From Leptospira idonii (lineage in GTDB: Bacteria; Spirochaetota; Leptospiria; Leptospirales; Leptospiraceae): a DNA stretch of 64,000 nt. Where the stretch lies: the NCBI RefSeq assembly GCF_004770995.1, contig NZ_RQHW01000016.1, positions 159,017-223,016 of the forward strand, in the 5' to 3' direction. Below the pieces are notes generated by a model that did no database searches, was not told the DNA's origin, and was given only the letters and a program-made list of their open reading frames with translations. Below are positions 48,340-57,231 of the stretch, piece by piece. Position 1 is the stretch's first letter. The number at the start of each line of letters is the position of its first letter. The position numbers and the translations under genes are program-made.

Positions 48340-49980
48340 ATGTCCAATAAAACCATTATCATCGTAGGAGGAGCCTTGGCGGGCCCTGCTGCCGCCTCCC
48401 GCGCCCGTGAAATCGACGGAAAAGCAAGAATCATATTACTGGAACGAAACACTAGAGTCAGTTACGCTTTGGCAGGACTCTCCTTTCATCTCAGCGGTGA
48501 AGTTAAATCCTTGGAAGAGCTGAACAGAGAAAGAGAAGATTACTTCCGCCAAGTCTATCAAATCGAAGTCCATACCCGTACAGAAGTTAAAAGAATAGAT
48601 CCTAAAAAGAAGACACTTCTAGTGGTTTCCCACGGGAAGGAAGAGATTCTATCTTACGATCGCCTGATTTTTGCGACAGGTGCATCTTCCATCCACCCGG
48701 AAGGGCTTCCCAAAGTATCTAACTTTCGTTATTTCAGAACCTTGGATGATCTTGCCGCCATCAAACAAAGTTTAAAGAAAGGCAAAAAAAGAATCCTCAT
48801 TTTAGGAGGAGGTTCCATGGGCTTGGAAGCTCTGGATGGCTGCGTGAGAGGCGGTGCGGAAGTCACTCTCATTGAAAAGGAAAAACACATCCTTCCCCAA
48901 TTTTCCGAGAACATTTCCAAATTAGTGGAAGAAAAACTTTCTAAAAAAGCAAAGCTACTAACAGGCGTAAATCGTTTAGAATTTATTACTAAAAATGATT
49001 CCGTCACGGAAGTGATTGCGGACGGAAAAAAAATCAAATGCGACTTCATCGTTTCCGCCATAGGTGTTTACCCCAGAACGGAACTTTTGAAAGAAGCAGG
49101 GGTCAAATTGCAGCAGGATGGAACGATTTTGGTCAATGAATTCTGTCAGACAAACATACCTCATATCTATGCATGCAGCATTTGCGTAAGCGTTCCTTCT
49201 CCCAGAGGGCCTGTATGGATTCCTCAAGCTGCGGTTTCGGACAAAACGGCACAAGTGGCGGGCGCCAATGCGGCAGGTGACTCGGTAAAGTTAGGCGTAT
49301 TTTCCGCATCGATGCAGATCCGCCTCCCCGAATGGGAAGTAGGAAGAGTCGGTCTTACGGGAAAGGAAGCACTATTGGAAGCCGGAAAAAACAATCTGGG
49401 AAAAGTTTTGATTTTAGCAAAAGACAAAGAACCTTATCTTCCTGGAAGTTCGGAAATCACCTTGGAATTATTTTTCCACTTGAAGTCAGGAAAACTTTTG
49501 GGTTTGGAAGCGGTAGGAACTAACATTAAATCCAGGTTAGATGCATTTGCGGCAGCGTTTACTTTGAACGGCACGATCGTTTCTTTGGCGCAATCCGATT
49601 TCGCCTATACGCCCGCTTTCGGGACGGCAAGAGACGCACTCAATATAGCGGCAACTGTGGCATTACAAATCCAAAAGGGACAAACGAAAATCGTAGAACC
49701 TTCTGAACTCAAACGAAACAGAAAAGACTTTTTTCTTTTGGATGTGAGTTTGAAAAAAACGAAAAACAAAGAATTCGATGATTCCATTCCTTTGGAATCC
49801 CTAAGAACTTCCGTAAAGGAATTAAAAACAAAACTGGAGGCTTCCCGTAAAAATAAAATCGCAGTGATCAGTGATTCAGGAAGAAGAGGTCATTTGGCTT
49901 TCTGCATTCTGAAAGAGAACGGAATGACCGCCTTCAACGTGATCGGCGGGAAAAAACTATATTCTTTGTTTGGTGATTGA
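48340..49980 (+). CDS. CoA-disulfide-reductase-like flavoprotein fused to a rhodanese, both catalytic cysteines missing
   Basis: A 546-residue flavoprotein of the pyridine-nucleotide-disulfide family (about 1-440), joined to a rhodanese-like domain (about 450-546). FAD and NAD motifs are present: IIIVGGALAGPAAASRA, LIFATGASS and ILILGGGSMGLEAL. In CoA-disulfide reductases a cysteine lies in SFANCGLP; the aligned YALAGLSF here has Ala45. In the rhodanese active loop, aligned to VxCxxGxRG, the position of the cysteine is Ser511 (VISDSGRRG). The fusion resembles CoADR-RHD but cannot use the usual thiol chemistry. First of three adjoining plus-strand genes. Confidence 0.72.
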   Translation: MSNKTIIIVGGALAGPAAASRAREIDGKARIILLERNTRVSYALAGLSFHLSGEVKSLEELNREREDYFRQVYQIEVHTRTEVKRIDPKKKTLLVVSHGKEEILSYDRLIFATGASSIHPEGLPKVSNFRYFRTLDDLAAIKQSLKKGKKRILILGGGSMGLEALDGCVRGGAEVTLIEKEKHILPQFSENISKLVEEKLSKKAKLLTGVNRLEFITKNDSVTEVIADGKKIKCDFIVSAIGVYPRTELLKEAGVKLQQDGTILVNEFCQTNIPHIYACSICVSVPSPRGPVWIPQAAVSDKTAQVAGANAAGDSVKLGVFSASMQIRLPEWEVGRVGLTGKEALLEAGKNNLGKVLILAKDKEPYLPGSSEITLELFFHLKSGKLLGLEAVGTNIKSRLDAFAAAFTLNGTIVSLAQSDFAYTPAFGTARDALNIAATVALQIQKGQTKIVEPSELKRNRKDFFLLDVSLKKTKNKEFDDSIPLESLRTSVKELKTKLEASRKNKIAVISDSGRRGHLAFCILKENGMTAFNVIGGKKLYSLFGD

Positions 49981-51469
49981 TTTGAAAGTTTGGACAGACC
50001 CTTCCTTAGAAGACAGTCAGAAACGGAAAATGGAAGATGTGTTCTCCTCCGGAGAAAGAAACCACCACATCTCCAACACTGCTTATCCGATCGCTCACGA
50101 CAAAACCTGGGGGAAATACAGAGTTCCCGTATCAAACCATCTTAAGTCCGTTGAACAATCTTTTTCCGATCTCAAAGATATCTCCCTGTATTCCCATATC
50201 CCGTTTTGCGAAACCAGATGTTATTTCTGCGAATACACCGTGGTAGGAAAATCGGAGTTGGATCGGACGAAAGAGTATATGTCTGCTCTTTCCTCGGAAC
50301 TGAAGTTATATCGAAATTTACTGGGGAACAAAACTCTGCACGGTTTGGACATAGGAGGAGGAACTCCTTCTTTTGTGGAAGGGGAACTCATCGCGGAACA
50401 TGTTCAGGAAATTAAAAATTCCTTCGACCTAGCTCCCGATTTCGAAATCAGCATAGAAACCACTCCCAAAATTGCGGCACAAGACCCGAATAAATCGAAG
50501 ATCTATCGAGATGCAGGAATCGAAAGAATCAGTATGGGACTTCAAGTCACCCAGCCGGATCTTTTGAAGCTGTTGGGAAGGGAAGAGAATGGAGTAGAAC
50601 ATCATTTCCAAGCGGTCGATCATATAAGAAAGGCCGGGTTTAAAAAATTTAACATCGATTTGATGTATGGTTTTGCAGATCAAAGTTTGGCTTCTTGGGA
50701 AGCCACTTTACTCCATTGCATCTCTCTTTCTCCCGAATACGTAACTCTCTATCGAATGCGCTACAAACTGACAAGGATCTCCCACCAAGCTTCTTCCGTA
50801 GAAATGGATTCGGTTCGTGCACAAAGCAAAATGGCAAAAGAAATACTCAAAGCTCACGGATATTTCGCAAACCCGGGAAAAAATACTTTCAGCAAGGTTC
50901 CGAAAGATACGGGAACAAGCGCCTACTTGACCAGAAGAGTGATCCAAGGAATGCCTTACCTGGGAATCGGACTGGGAGCGCAGACCTATACGGACAACAC
51001 AATCTCATATAACTCCGGTTCTGTTGGAAAAAATTTATCTCCTTATTTCAGAGCCTTGGAAGAGAACAAACTTCCCATCCAAGACTTATATCATCTTCCT
51101 GCGGCCCATATCATGGCCAAGATGATCGCAGTCAGTTTTTATTTCGGAGAAATCAATCTTACCGCTTTTTATGAAAAATTCGGAATTTCTTTGGAGGAGG
51201 CCTATCCGGAAGCGGTCTCTTTCGTTTTACAAAAGGGTCTAATGGAATACCACACCTCTTCCAACGGAGAGGAATTGTTTTTGAAAAACGGAGCGCCCTA
51301 TCCCAAGGAATCTTTATCCCTTACGGAGGAAGGAGCCAAATATTTCAACGGAACAATCGCCTTGTTCTTTGCTCCGTCTGTCCAAGGTTATTTGATCGAT
51401 AGAAACCCGGAAACAGCGGAAGACATGCACAAAAACAGAAAACTGGCAGAAACGGTTGCAAATCGTTAA
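49970..51469 (+). CDS. HemN-like radical SAM protein
   Basis: A 499-residue radical SAM enzyme of the HemN/HemW/HutW group. The cluster motif CxxxCxxC is Cys80, Cys84 and Cys87 ([15 protein letters not shown]), followed by the SAM-binding GGGTPSF and [14 protein letters not shown]. The C-terminal part has the HemN-like winged domain ([12 protein letters not shown]). Members include coproporphyrinogen dehydrogenase, the heme chaperone HemW, and heme-degrading HutW/ChuW; this one is divergent and I cannot choose. The frame starts at TTG/GTG (49970/49973), overlapping the previous gene; an ATG at 50030 is the alternative. Confidence 0.75.
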   Translation: MVIDLKVWTDPSLEDSQKRKMEDVFSSGERNHHISNTAYPIAHDKTWGKYRVPVSNHLKSVEQSFSDLKDISLYSHIPFCETRCYFCEYTVVGKSELDRTKEYMSALSSELKLYRNLLGNKTLHGLDIGGGTPSFVEGELIAEHVQEIKNSFDLAPDFEISIETTPKIAAQDPNKSKIYRDAGIERISMGLQVTQPDLLKLLGREENGVEHHFQAVDHIRKAGFKKFNIDLMYGFADQSLASWEATLLHCISLSPEYVTLYRMRYKLTRISHQASSVEMDSVRAQSKMAKEILKAHGYFANPGKNTFSKVPKDTGTSAYLTRRVIQGMPYLGIGLGAQTYTDNTISYNSGSVGKNLSPYFRALEENKLPIQDLYHLPAAHIMAKMIAVSFYFGEINLTAFYEKFGISLEEAYPEAVSFVLQKGLMEYHTSSNGEELFLKNGAPYPKESLSLTEEGAKYFNGTIALFFAPSVQGYLIDRNPETAEDMHKNRKLAETVANR

Positions 51470-51492
51470 AAGAAAAGTTAGAATCTTGGATT

Positions 51493-52443
51493 ATGGCTAA
51501 GAACTACATTCGGTTTTCTAAATCAAAATCAGTCGATTGGGGAGAAATCAAAGAAGGAAATGTTTTTCCTTTGGGGCTAGGCGATCTCAGCACGAAAGAT
51601 TTTTTAGCATCCTTGCAACGAGCCAGAAGACCGAAACCATCCAAGTCAGTTCCCTTGGACAAACTGAACGTATTATCCCCCATCACTGCTCCTTGCCAAA
51701 TCATCTGCCAAGGAGCCAACTACAAACAGCATTTAATCGAATCGGGACTGGATCCGAACTCAAAATCATTCAATTTATTTTTTACCAAATCGGATGCATC
51801 CCTTACTTCCGCCTTCGGAGAAATCATCCGCCCGAAACATGTGAAGTTTCTAGATTATGAAATCGAATTGGGACTTGTGTTCGGAAAAGAAATAAATGCA
51901 CAAACGGAGATCACTTCTCATAATGTTTCCGAATATGTAGCCGCCTTCTTTATGGCAAACGATGTTTCGGCAAGAGACGTCCAACTGCCTCAGTTGCAAT
52001 GGTACAAAGGAAAATCGTACAAAAGTTTTTTACCTGCCGGCCCTCATCTATGCGTATTGGATGCAAACGAACTTGAGTTATTCGACTCTCTGGAATTGAC
52101 CTTGAAGGTCAACGGAGAAAAAAGACAACATGACTTTGCGGAAAACTTGGTCTATCAACCGTTGGAAACCCTCCAAGAACTTTCCGGCTTTTGCAATTTA
52201 TTTCCTGGAGATGTTCTTCTTACGGGAACTCCTTCCGGTTGTGCTCTGCGGGCACCTAGCCCCTGGATGCAAAAGTTAGGATCTCTTCTTCCCGAAAAAA
52301 AGAAATGGGAATTATTTTTCAAAAATCAAAGCAAACGAAAGGAATACCTTCAGCCGGGAGATAGAGTCACATCTTCCATAAGAAGCAGTGACGGCAAAAT
52401 CGATTTAGGGGAACAAATCCTAACAGTGGTGCAAGGAAGATAA
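51493..52443 (+). CDS. fumarylacetoacetate hydrolase family enzyme
   Basis: A 316-residue member of the FAH superfamily, metal-dependent enzymes that hydrolyse or decarboxylate diketo acids. The metal site is visible: Glu123 and Glu125 in [14 protein letters not shown], followed by [11 protein letters not shown] with the third acidic ligand. [12 protein letters not shown] is the family's closing motif. It is closest in pattern to 2-hydroxyhepta-2,4-diene-1,7-dioate isomerases and similar enzymes; the substrate is unknown. It lies 23 bases after the radical SAM gene, probably in the same transcript. Confidence 0.82.
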   Translation: MAKNYIRFSKSKSVDWGEIKEGNVFPLGLGDLSTKDFLASLQRARRPKPSKSVPLDKLNVLSPITAPCQIICQGANYKQHLIESGLDPNSKSFNLFFTKSDASLTSAFGEIIRPKHVKFLDYEIELGLVFGKEINAQTEITSHNVSEYVAAFFMANDVSARDVQLPQLQWYKGKSYKSFLPAGPHLCVLDANELELFDSLELTLKVNGEKRQHDFAENLVYQPLETLQELSGFCNLFPGDVLLTGTPSGCALRAPSPWMQKLGSLLPEKKKWELFFKNQSKRKEYLQPGDRVTSSIRSSDGKIDLGEQILTVVQGR

Positions 52444-52463
52444 TAAAATCGAAATTTGTTTTC

Positions 52464-52476
52464 GTAAATAAATTAC
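52464..52476. promoter_or_regulatory. short inverted repeat before the polymerase cassette
   Basis: GTAA-ATAAA-TTAC forms a 13-bp palindrome ending next to the -35 box of the cassette promoter. It could be an operator, but it is short and AT-rich. Confidence 0.25.
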
Positions 52477-52505
52477 TTTACATATTTTTACAAAACATAT
52501 ATATA
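52477..52505 (+). promoter_or_regulatory. promoter of the family B polymerase cassette
   Basis: TTTACA (52477-52482) and TATATA (52500-52505) are separated by 17 bases. The expected start near 52512 coincides with the GTG at 52514, so translation may be leaderless or begin at the ATG at 52550. Confidence 0.45.
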
Positions 52506-52513
52506 GTATTCTT

Positions 52514-53122
52514 GTGGCAACAGGAATCATTCCCTTACGAGAAGAAGAAATGGATTCCCCCATTGTCAAATGGGAAAGACAGGGCATTGCCATGTTGGGG
52601 GGAAGAAGGAGCGAAGGTATCTACAAACTCGCACTTCATTGGGAGTATGTATTCGCCGTCTCCGGCTTTTCCGTTTTCAATTTGGACTGTGCGATTTGTT
52701 TCAATCCGTTTGTCATCACTGCAGAAACGAGAAAACGTTCCCTTCCACCGGAACCCATCTTGGAAAAAATACTCGTCCAAAGGGCATTCACTCCCTACCA
52801 AATCCTGGATGCTCTTCACTCAATCACCAAACAAAAATCAGACGATACAATCTATTTCCTTTTGGCTCCCTGCAAACAGTTCTTCGATCCGGATGTGGCC
52901 GACGAAGAAGGGTTGTTTCTATTGGAAAAAATGGTTCTTTGTCTGGAGAAAATCCGTTCTTTAAAGATCCCCACTCTTATTGTAGAATCCCTAAAATACG
53001 ATCATAAAAACTTCCAAAAGATCCTTCCCAAACTCATAGATCTCTCCGGCGACTTTTGGGAATTACAAATCGAAGAGAGACTCTCCCGCATCAAAATCAG
53101 AAAAGAAAATCTATTGGAGTAA
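52514..53122 (+). CDS. RecA-like protein with degenerate Walker A, polymerase cassette
   Basis: A 202-residue protein. FNLDCAICFNPFVITAETRK, then ILVQRAFTPYQILDAL, match strands of RecA/RadA-type ATPases. The place of the P-loop reads GGRRSEGIY, without the GK[ST] needed for ATP binding. The protein is therefore probably an inactive RecA paralogue that acts as a scaffold, much as ImuA does for its polymerases. It starts at GTG 52514 or ATG 52550. The small gene follows 3 bases after its stop and the polymerase lies beyond it. Assignment rests on motif patterns seen by eye. Confidence 0.6.
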   Translation: MATGIIPLREEEMDSPIVKWERQGIAMLGGRRSEGIYKLALHWEYVFAVSGFSVFNLDCAICFNPFVITAETRKRSLPPEPILEKILVQRAFTPYQILDALHSITKQKSDDTIYFLLAPCKQFFDPDVADEEGLFLLEKMVLCLEKIRSLKIPTLIVESLKYDHKNFQKILPKLIDLSGDFWELQIEERLSRIKIRKENLLE

Positions 53123-53125
53123 TGT

Positions 53126-53392
53126 ATGGGCAGAACGGTCACTCCCTATTCCAGGCAAATCCAACAAGTAGAAAGCAATCTTTTGGAATTCAGAAGGGGT
53201 CTACGAAAACAAGACCAGGAAGTCTTCGATGAATTGATCCGAAATTCCAAACTGCAAGTGCAGGCGGGAGTTATGGGATCGTCCCCCTACCCCATCGATT
53301 CGATGCTTCTTTCCATGACCATCCAATTGAAAAAGGAAGTGATGGAACTGCAAAAAGAAATTCGAAACCTAAAAGGCCAACCTAGCGCTTAA
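53126..53392 (+). CDS. small conserved protein of the polymerase cassette
   Basis: An 88-residue helical protein (MGRTVTPYSRQIQQVESNLL..., with FRRGLRKQDQEVFDELI). The pattern of Arg/Asp-rich FRRxLRxxDQExFDEL followed by a DSMLLSMTIQ helix recalls small proteins encoded beside PolB2-type polymerases in archaea and bacteria. I give this link as an inference. It starts 3 bases after the RecA-like gene and ends 11 bases before the polymerase gene, so all three are co-transcribed. Probably a polymerase- or DNA-binding accessory. Confidence 0.6.
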   Translation: MGRTVTPYSRQIQQVESNLLEFRRGLRKQDQEVFDELIRNSKLQVQAGVMGSSPYPIDSMLLSMTIQLKKEVMELQKEIRNLKGQPSA

Positions 53393-53403
53393 CCTTTATC
53401 ATC

Positions 53404-55710
53404 ATGGAACCAACCCCAGTTTCGGAAGCCAGAGGTTATTTGTTCGATGTATATCATACGGAGGACAGAATCTATCTTTGGACCAAAGATAAACATGGAA
53501 ACCATACCCTCTTTTATGATTTTTACCAGCCGATCATTTATGCGAATGGTCCTCCTGAAATCTTAAAAAAATTGGTCCACCGTTTGTACGAGTTAGATGC
53601 TCTTGCGGACAAACCCTGCTTCGAAGAAAAAACCCTCTTTTACGAAAATAAAAAAACAAACGTATTGAAGCTGGTTCTTTCCAGACCTTCCCTTTTGCCG
53701 AGAATCACTAGAAAACTATATGCTCTTTACGGGAAATTCGATATATTCCACTCCGATATCGACCTTCCTGTCAGTTATATGGTGGATCGAAACATATACC
53801 CTCTCTGCAAGCTGGTGATCGAATACAAAGAAACAATCTTCGGAAAACAAATCGTATCGATCCGTTCCCTCACTCGTCCGACAGACAGAGAATATACGGT
53901 CCCTCCTTTCAAAATCGTTTCCCTTTCTCTCTTAAAAAGCCATAGATTCGACATGTCACTGAATTCTCTGCGCGTAGGTGTGGGAGAAAAATTTCATATC
54001 ATTCCGGCGGATAAACCAATGCATTTATTGAAAGAATTGGATGAAATTCTGGTTCAGGAAGATCCTGACATCCTTCTTTCAGCTTACGGAGATCAGGTGA
54101 TATTCCCTTATCTTTTCTCAAAAGCGCAAAACTCAAATTTTATGCCTTCTTTCGACAGGGATAAAACGGCTCCCATCCGCAGAAAGATCCAAACCCAAGG
54201 AACCAGCTTCAGCACCTACGGAACCATCGTCTATAGAGCCCCTTCTTATCCCTTATTCGGAAGATGGCATATCGATTCTAAAAATAGTTTTTTATACAAA
54301 CATTCCCAGCTGTATGGAATTTACGAATTGGCCAGAATGTCCAGACTCCCCGTGCAAAAAATGGCACGGTCTTCCACGGGAAAAGCACTCACCTACATAG
54401 AAATAGATGTGGCTCTTCGTATGGGTTATTTGGTTCCTTGGCAAAAAAGTGCGGTGGAATCCCCGAAAACCGCATTACAATTATTAAATGCAGACAGAGG
54501 GGGACTTGTATTTCAACCTGATATCTACAAAGGATACGCCTGGGAAAACGTAGCTCAACTTGATTTCGCACAGATGTATCCCAGCATCATGGTGATCCAC
54601 AACATCTCTCCCGAATGCGTTAATTGTGTCTGCTGCGAGAACGATCCGGATGTGCCTCAAGTCCCCCAACTGGGTTATAAAATTTGTAACAAAAGAAAGG
54701 GAGTCGTTTCGGAAGCGTTAGAACATGTTTTGTTCCGAAGATCCTACTATAAAAAAAGAAAACAACAAACCCATGGAGAGGCAGCGGAGATTTACGAAGA
54801 AAAACAAGCCAGCTTAAAATGGATGTTAGTTACCTCTTTCGGTTATCTGGGATACAGAAATGCGAAATTCGGAAGATTGGAAAGCCACGAAAGCGTAAAT
54901 GCGTTCGGAAGAGAAAAACTTCTGACTGCCAAAGAAGTCGCAGAAGAAAGGGGATGCGCTTTAGTTCATGCCATCACGGACAGCATCTTCATTCAAAAAG
55001 AAGACAAATCTCCTTTCACAAAAGAAGAGTTAAACGACCTATGCGAGGAAATCAAATTCAAAACAGGAATCAAAATGATCGTGGACGGAGTGTACACCTG
55101 GCTTCTATTTCCCCCTTCCAGCCAAGATTCCAAAATGCCCGTCGCCAATCGTTATATGGGAAGATTCGAATCTGGAATTCTGAAATCAAGAGGAATCGAT
55201 TCCAGAAGAAAAGACCTTCCCCTTTTCATCCGAGATGCTCAAAAAAAAATGGTGGATTGGATGAATTCCAAGAAGAACATCCCCGAATTAAAAAATTCGG
55301 AAAAAGAAATTTTATCCATCTATCGGTCGTATGACGACATACTGAAATCGGGATCCGTTTCTTGGAGAGATTTACTCATTCGAAGATCGACTTCGAATTC
55401 CATGGAAGACTACGAAGTGCAAGGTCCCAGTTTTTTGGCTTTGACTCAATTGGATGAACTGGGAATGAAAGTGCAGGCGGGAGAAAAAATCAAATACCTG
55501 GTTCTCAAAAGCAAATCGAAAACGGGAGGCTTACGTTATGCGGTGGAAGAGGTTCTGGAATTGAAACCGCCCGATGAGAAAATCCTTTGGGACAAAGAAT
55601 ACTATCGCAAACTTCTCACTTCAACTTTCCAGGAAGTATGGGCGCCTTTCGCATCCTTCTCCGATTTCGACTCTCTTAGATCCGATCAATTTTTACTTCC
55701 TTTTTCTTAG
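53404..55710 (+). CDS. family B DNA polymerase, exonuclease motifs lost
   Basis: A 768-residue PolB-family enzyme. Motif A is intact: Asp387 in LDFAQMYPSI. Motif B has Lys472 but Val476 where Asn is usual (KWMLVTSFGYLGYRNAKFG). Motif C reads HAITDS with Asp526 but lacks the first Asp of DTD. The exonuclease motifs are missing: exo I is replaced by IVSLSLL (171-177), and exo II by YGDQVIFPYL (228-237) without its Asp. A cysteine cluster (Cys405, 408, 410, 411) follows motif A. It is likely an active, non-proofreading polymerase for damage tolerance, similar to PolB2/Dpo2. Confidence 0.82.
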   Translation: MEPTPVSEARGYLFDVYHTEDRIYLWTKDKHGNHTLFYDFYQPIIYANGPPEILKKLVHRLYELDALADKPCFEEKTLFYENKKTNVLKLVLSRPSLLPRITRKLYALYGKFDIFHSDIDLPVSYMVDRNIYPLCKLVIEYKETIFGKQIVSIRSLTRPTDREYTVPPFKIVSLSLLKSHRFDMSLNSLRVGVGEKFHIIPADKPMHLLKELDEILVQEDPDILLSAYGDQVIFPYLFSKAQNSNFMPSFDRDKTAPIRRKIQTQGTSFSTYGTIVYRAPSYPLFGRWHIDSKNSFLYKHSQLYGIYELARMSRLPVQKMARSSTGKALTYIEIDVALRMGYLVPWQKSAVESPKTALQLLNADRGGLVFQPDIYKGYAWENVAQLDFAQMYPSIMVIHNISPECVNCVCCENDPDVPQVPQLGYKICNKRKGVVSEALEHVLFRRSYYKKRKQQTHGEAAEIYEEKQASLKWMLVTSFGYLGYRNAKFGRLESHESVNAFGREKLLTAKEVAEERGCALVHAITDSIFIQKEDKSPFTKEELNDLCEEIKFKTGIKMIVDGVYTWLLFPPSSQDSKMPVANRYMGRFESGILKSRGIDSRRKDLPLFIRDAQKKMVDWMNSKKNIPELKNSEKEILSIYRSYDDILKSGSVSWRDLLIRRSTSNSMEDYEVQGPSFLALTQLDELGMKVQAGEKIKYLVLKSKSKTGGLRYAVEEVLELKPPDEKILWDKEYYRKLLTSTFQEVWAPFASFSDFDSLRSDQFLLPFS

Positions 55711-55732
55711 ATTGATTTCCGAAAGAAATTTC

Positions 55733-55769
55733 TGGGCGCTCCCTCCGGGCCGCGCTCTTCGCTGCAATC
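55733..55769 (-). repeat. G/C-rich extension beside repeat copy 3
   Basis: A GC-rich stretch containing GGGCGCTCCCTCCGGG and CGCGCTCTTCGCTG abuts the 98-nt element. GCGC arms and internal GGCCC/GGGAG could form a further hairpin on the minus strand. It is absent from copies 1 and 2, so it may be a second, separate repeat module. Confidence 0.4.
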
Positions 55770-55770
55770 A

Positions 55771-55868
55771 AATGAAAACCACTTCCCGCTCTTGGTCGCA
55801 TGACTTCCTGTCATGACTCCCAAGCTTCGGCATCCCTGCCTTCGCCACCGCTGGAACTGATTTTCATT
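55771..55868 (-). repeat. structured dispersed repeat, copy 3 (inverted)
   Basis: Read on the minus strand, this 98-nt copy has the same closing stem (55771-55789 with 55850-55868, two mismatches and a G-U). Hairpin 1 (GGCAGGGATGCC, 55829-55840) and hairpin 2 (CATGAC, loop AGGAA, GTCATG; 55799-55815, with outer TTGG/CCAA) are both present. Compared with copy 1, hairpin 2 and its outer stem have changed on both strands so that pairing is kept. It lies between the polymerase and pirin genes, antisense to both. Confidence 0.75.
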
Positions 55869-56001
55869 ATTTAAGAAAGGGTTATTCGGTTTGATTTCCG
55901 CTGCGATCGCTAGCGCGTCGAATCGCTGAAGACCAAAAAATTAGTTTAACATCAAATTATTTTTTGACATCCCTATTCGGATCTACGTCTATACAATAAA
56001 T

Positions 56002-57180
56002 ATGACCAGAGCCTCCGGTAACAAAAACAAGAATGAATCCTTTCTATCCCCAATCTGGGATCGAAAACTCTCCAGAAAACAATGGCTCTGGGGAGCCTTA
56101 TCCGCATTCGGTGTTTTGGGAATCGGAACCTATGCCATATCCAAACAAAAGGAGAAATCTTCCGTGTCTAAATCTCTCATCTTACAATCCGTTCCTTTGC
56201 ATTTTCAATGGCCCACTTCGGATCCTTTCCTATTCTGCGTTCATCACGAAGATCATTATCCTCAAGGAAACGGGAAATTCGGACCCAAGGCCTCTCTTTC
56301 CGGAAGAGACATCGGACAAGATTTTGAAGGAAAAGACGGATGGAGGATGTACCACGGAGAGACGATTCCCGGTTTTCCCGGCCACCCCCATAGAGGCTTC
56401 GAAACGGTAACGGTGGTTCAAAAAGGACTAGTGGATCATGCGGACTCGTTAGGTGCCGCAGGAAGATACGGAGACGGAGATGTTCAGTGGATGACCGCAG
56501 GAGGAGGAGTGCAACATTCCGAAATGTTTCCCTTGCTGCATGAAGACAAAGAGAATCCTTTGGAACTTTTTCAAATTTGGCTGAACTTACCAGGAAAAAA
56601 TAAATTTGTGCCTCCTCATTTCACAATGCTTTGGAACGAATCCATTCCTGTGAGGGAAACAAAAGACAATTCAGGTAAAAAACTAAAAGTAAAAACAGTC
56701 GCAGGATCATTATTTGGCGATAAACCGTTAGCCCCTCCTCCCAATTCTTGGGCAGCAGATTCCGGGAACGAGGTAGGAATCTATGTATTGGAGTTTGAAG
56801 AGAATGCAAAGTTCAACATTCCAGCCGCTTCCCAAGGTCTCAATCGAAGCCTCTATTATTTCAGGGGAGAAGGTCTTTCTTTAAACGGAGAATCCTTAGC
56901 AGGTTCTACTATGTATCGAGTTCCTTCCGAAGCAGAATTGGAGATTCAAAACGGAGATACGGCAGGTAAAATTTTAATTTTGGAAGGAAAACCCATCGGA
57001 GAACCTGTAGTAAAATACGGTCCTTTCGTAATGAACAGTCCCGAAGAAATACAACAAGCGTTTAACGATTATCGCCGCACTGAATTCGGAGGTTGGCCTT
57101 GGCCCAGCTCCTATCCTGTTCATAAAGGCGCCGGTCGGTTTGCCAAACATGCGGATGGAAGGGAAGAAACGCCGACTTAG
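56002..57180 (+). CDS. pirin-family protein with an N-terminal export or anchor signal
   Basis: A 392-residue bicupin of the pirin family, usually an iron-dependent quercetinase-like or regulatory protein. The metal-site histidines are visible in GFPGHPHRGFETVTVVQKGLVDHADSLG and QWMTAGGGVQHSEMF. Unusually the N-terminus has SRKQWLWGALSAFGVLGIGTY (about 24-44), a basic and hydrophobic segment resembling a Tat signal (SRKxWL) or a membrane anchor. Pirins are normally cytoplasmic. If exported, metal loading before folding via Tat would make sense. The start has no strong ribosome site. The next gene starts 51 bases after it. Confidence 0.8.
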   Translation: MTRASGNKNKNESFLSPIWDRKLSRKQWLWGALSAFGVLGIGTYAISKQKEKSSVSKSLILQSVPLHFQWPTSDPFLFCVHHEDHYPQGNGKFGPKASLSGRDIGQDFEGKDGWRMYHGETIPGFPGHPHRGFETVTVVQKGLVDHADSLGAAGRYGDGDVQWMTAGGGVQHSEMFPLLHEDKENPLELFQIWLNLPGKNKFVPPHFTMLWNESIPVRETKDNSGKKLKVKTVAGSLFGDKPLAPPPNSWAADSGNEVGIYVLEFEENAKFNIPAASQGLNRSLYYFRGEGLSLNGESLAGSTMYRVPSEAELEIQNGDTAGKILILEGKPIGEPVVKYGPFVMNSPEEIQQAFNDYRRTEFGGWPWPSSYPVHKGAGRFAKHADGREETPT

Positions 57181-57231
57181 TTCGGCAGAAAATATCTTTA
57201 CACAATCAAAAACGGTGTTCAGGGTTGGATT

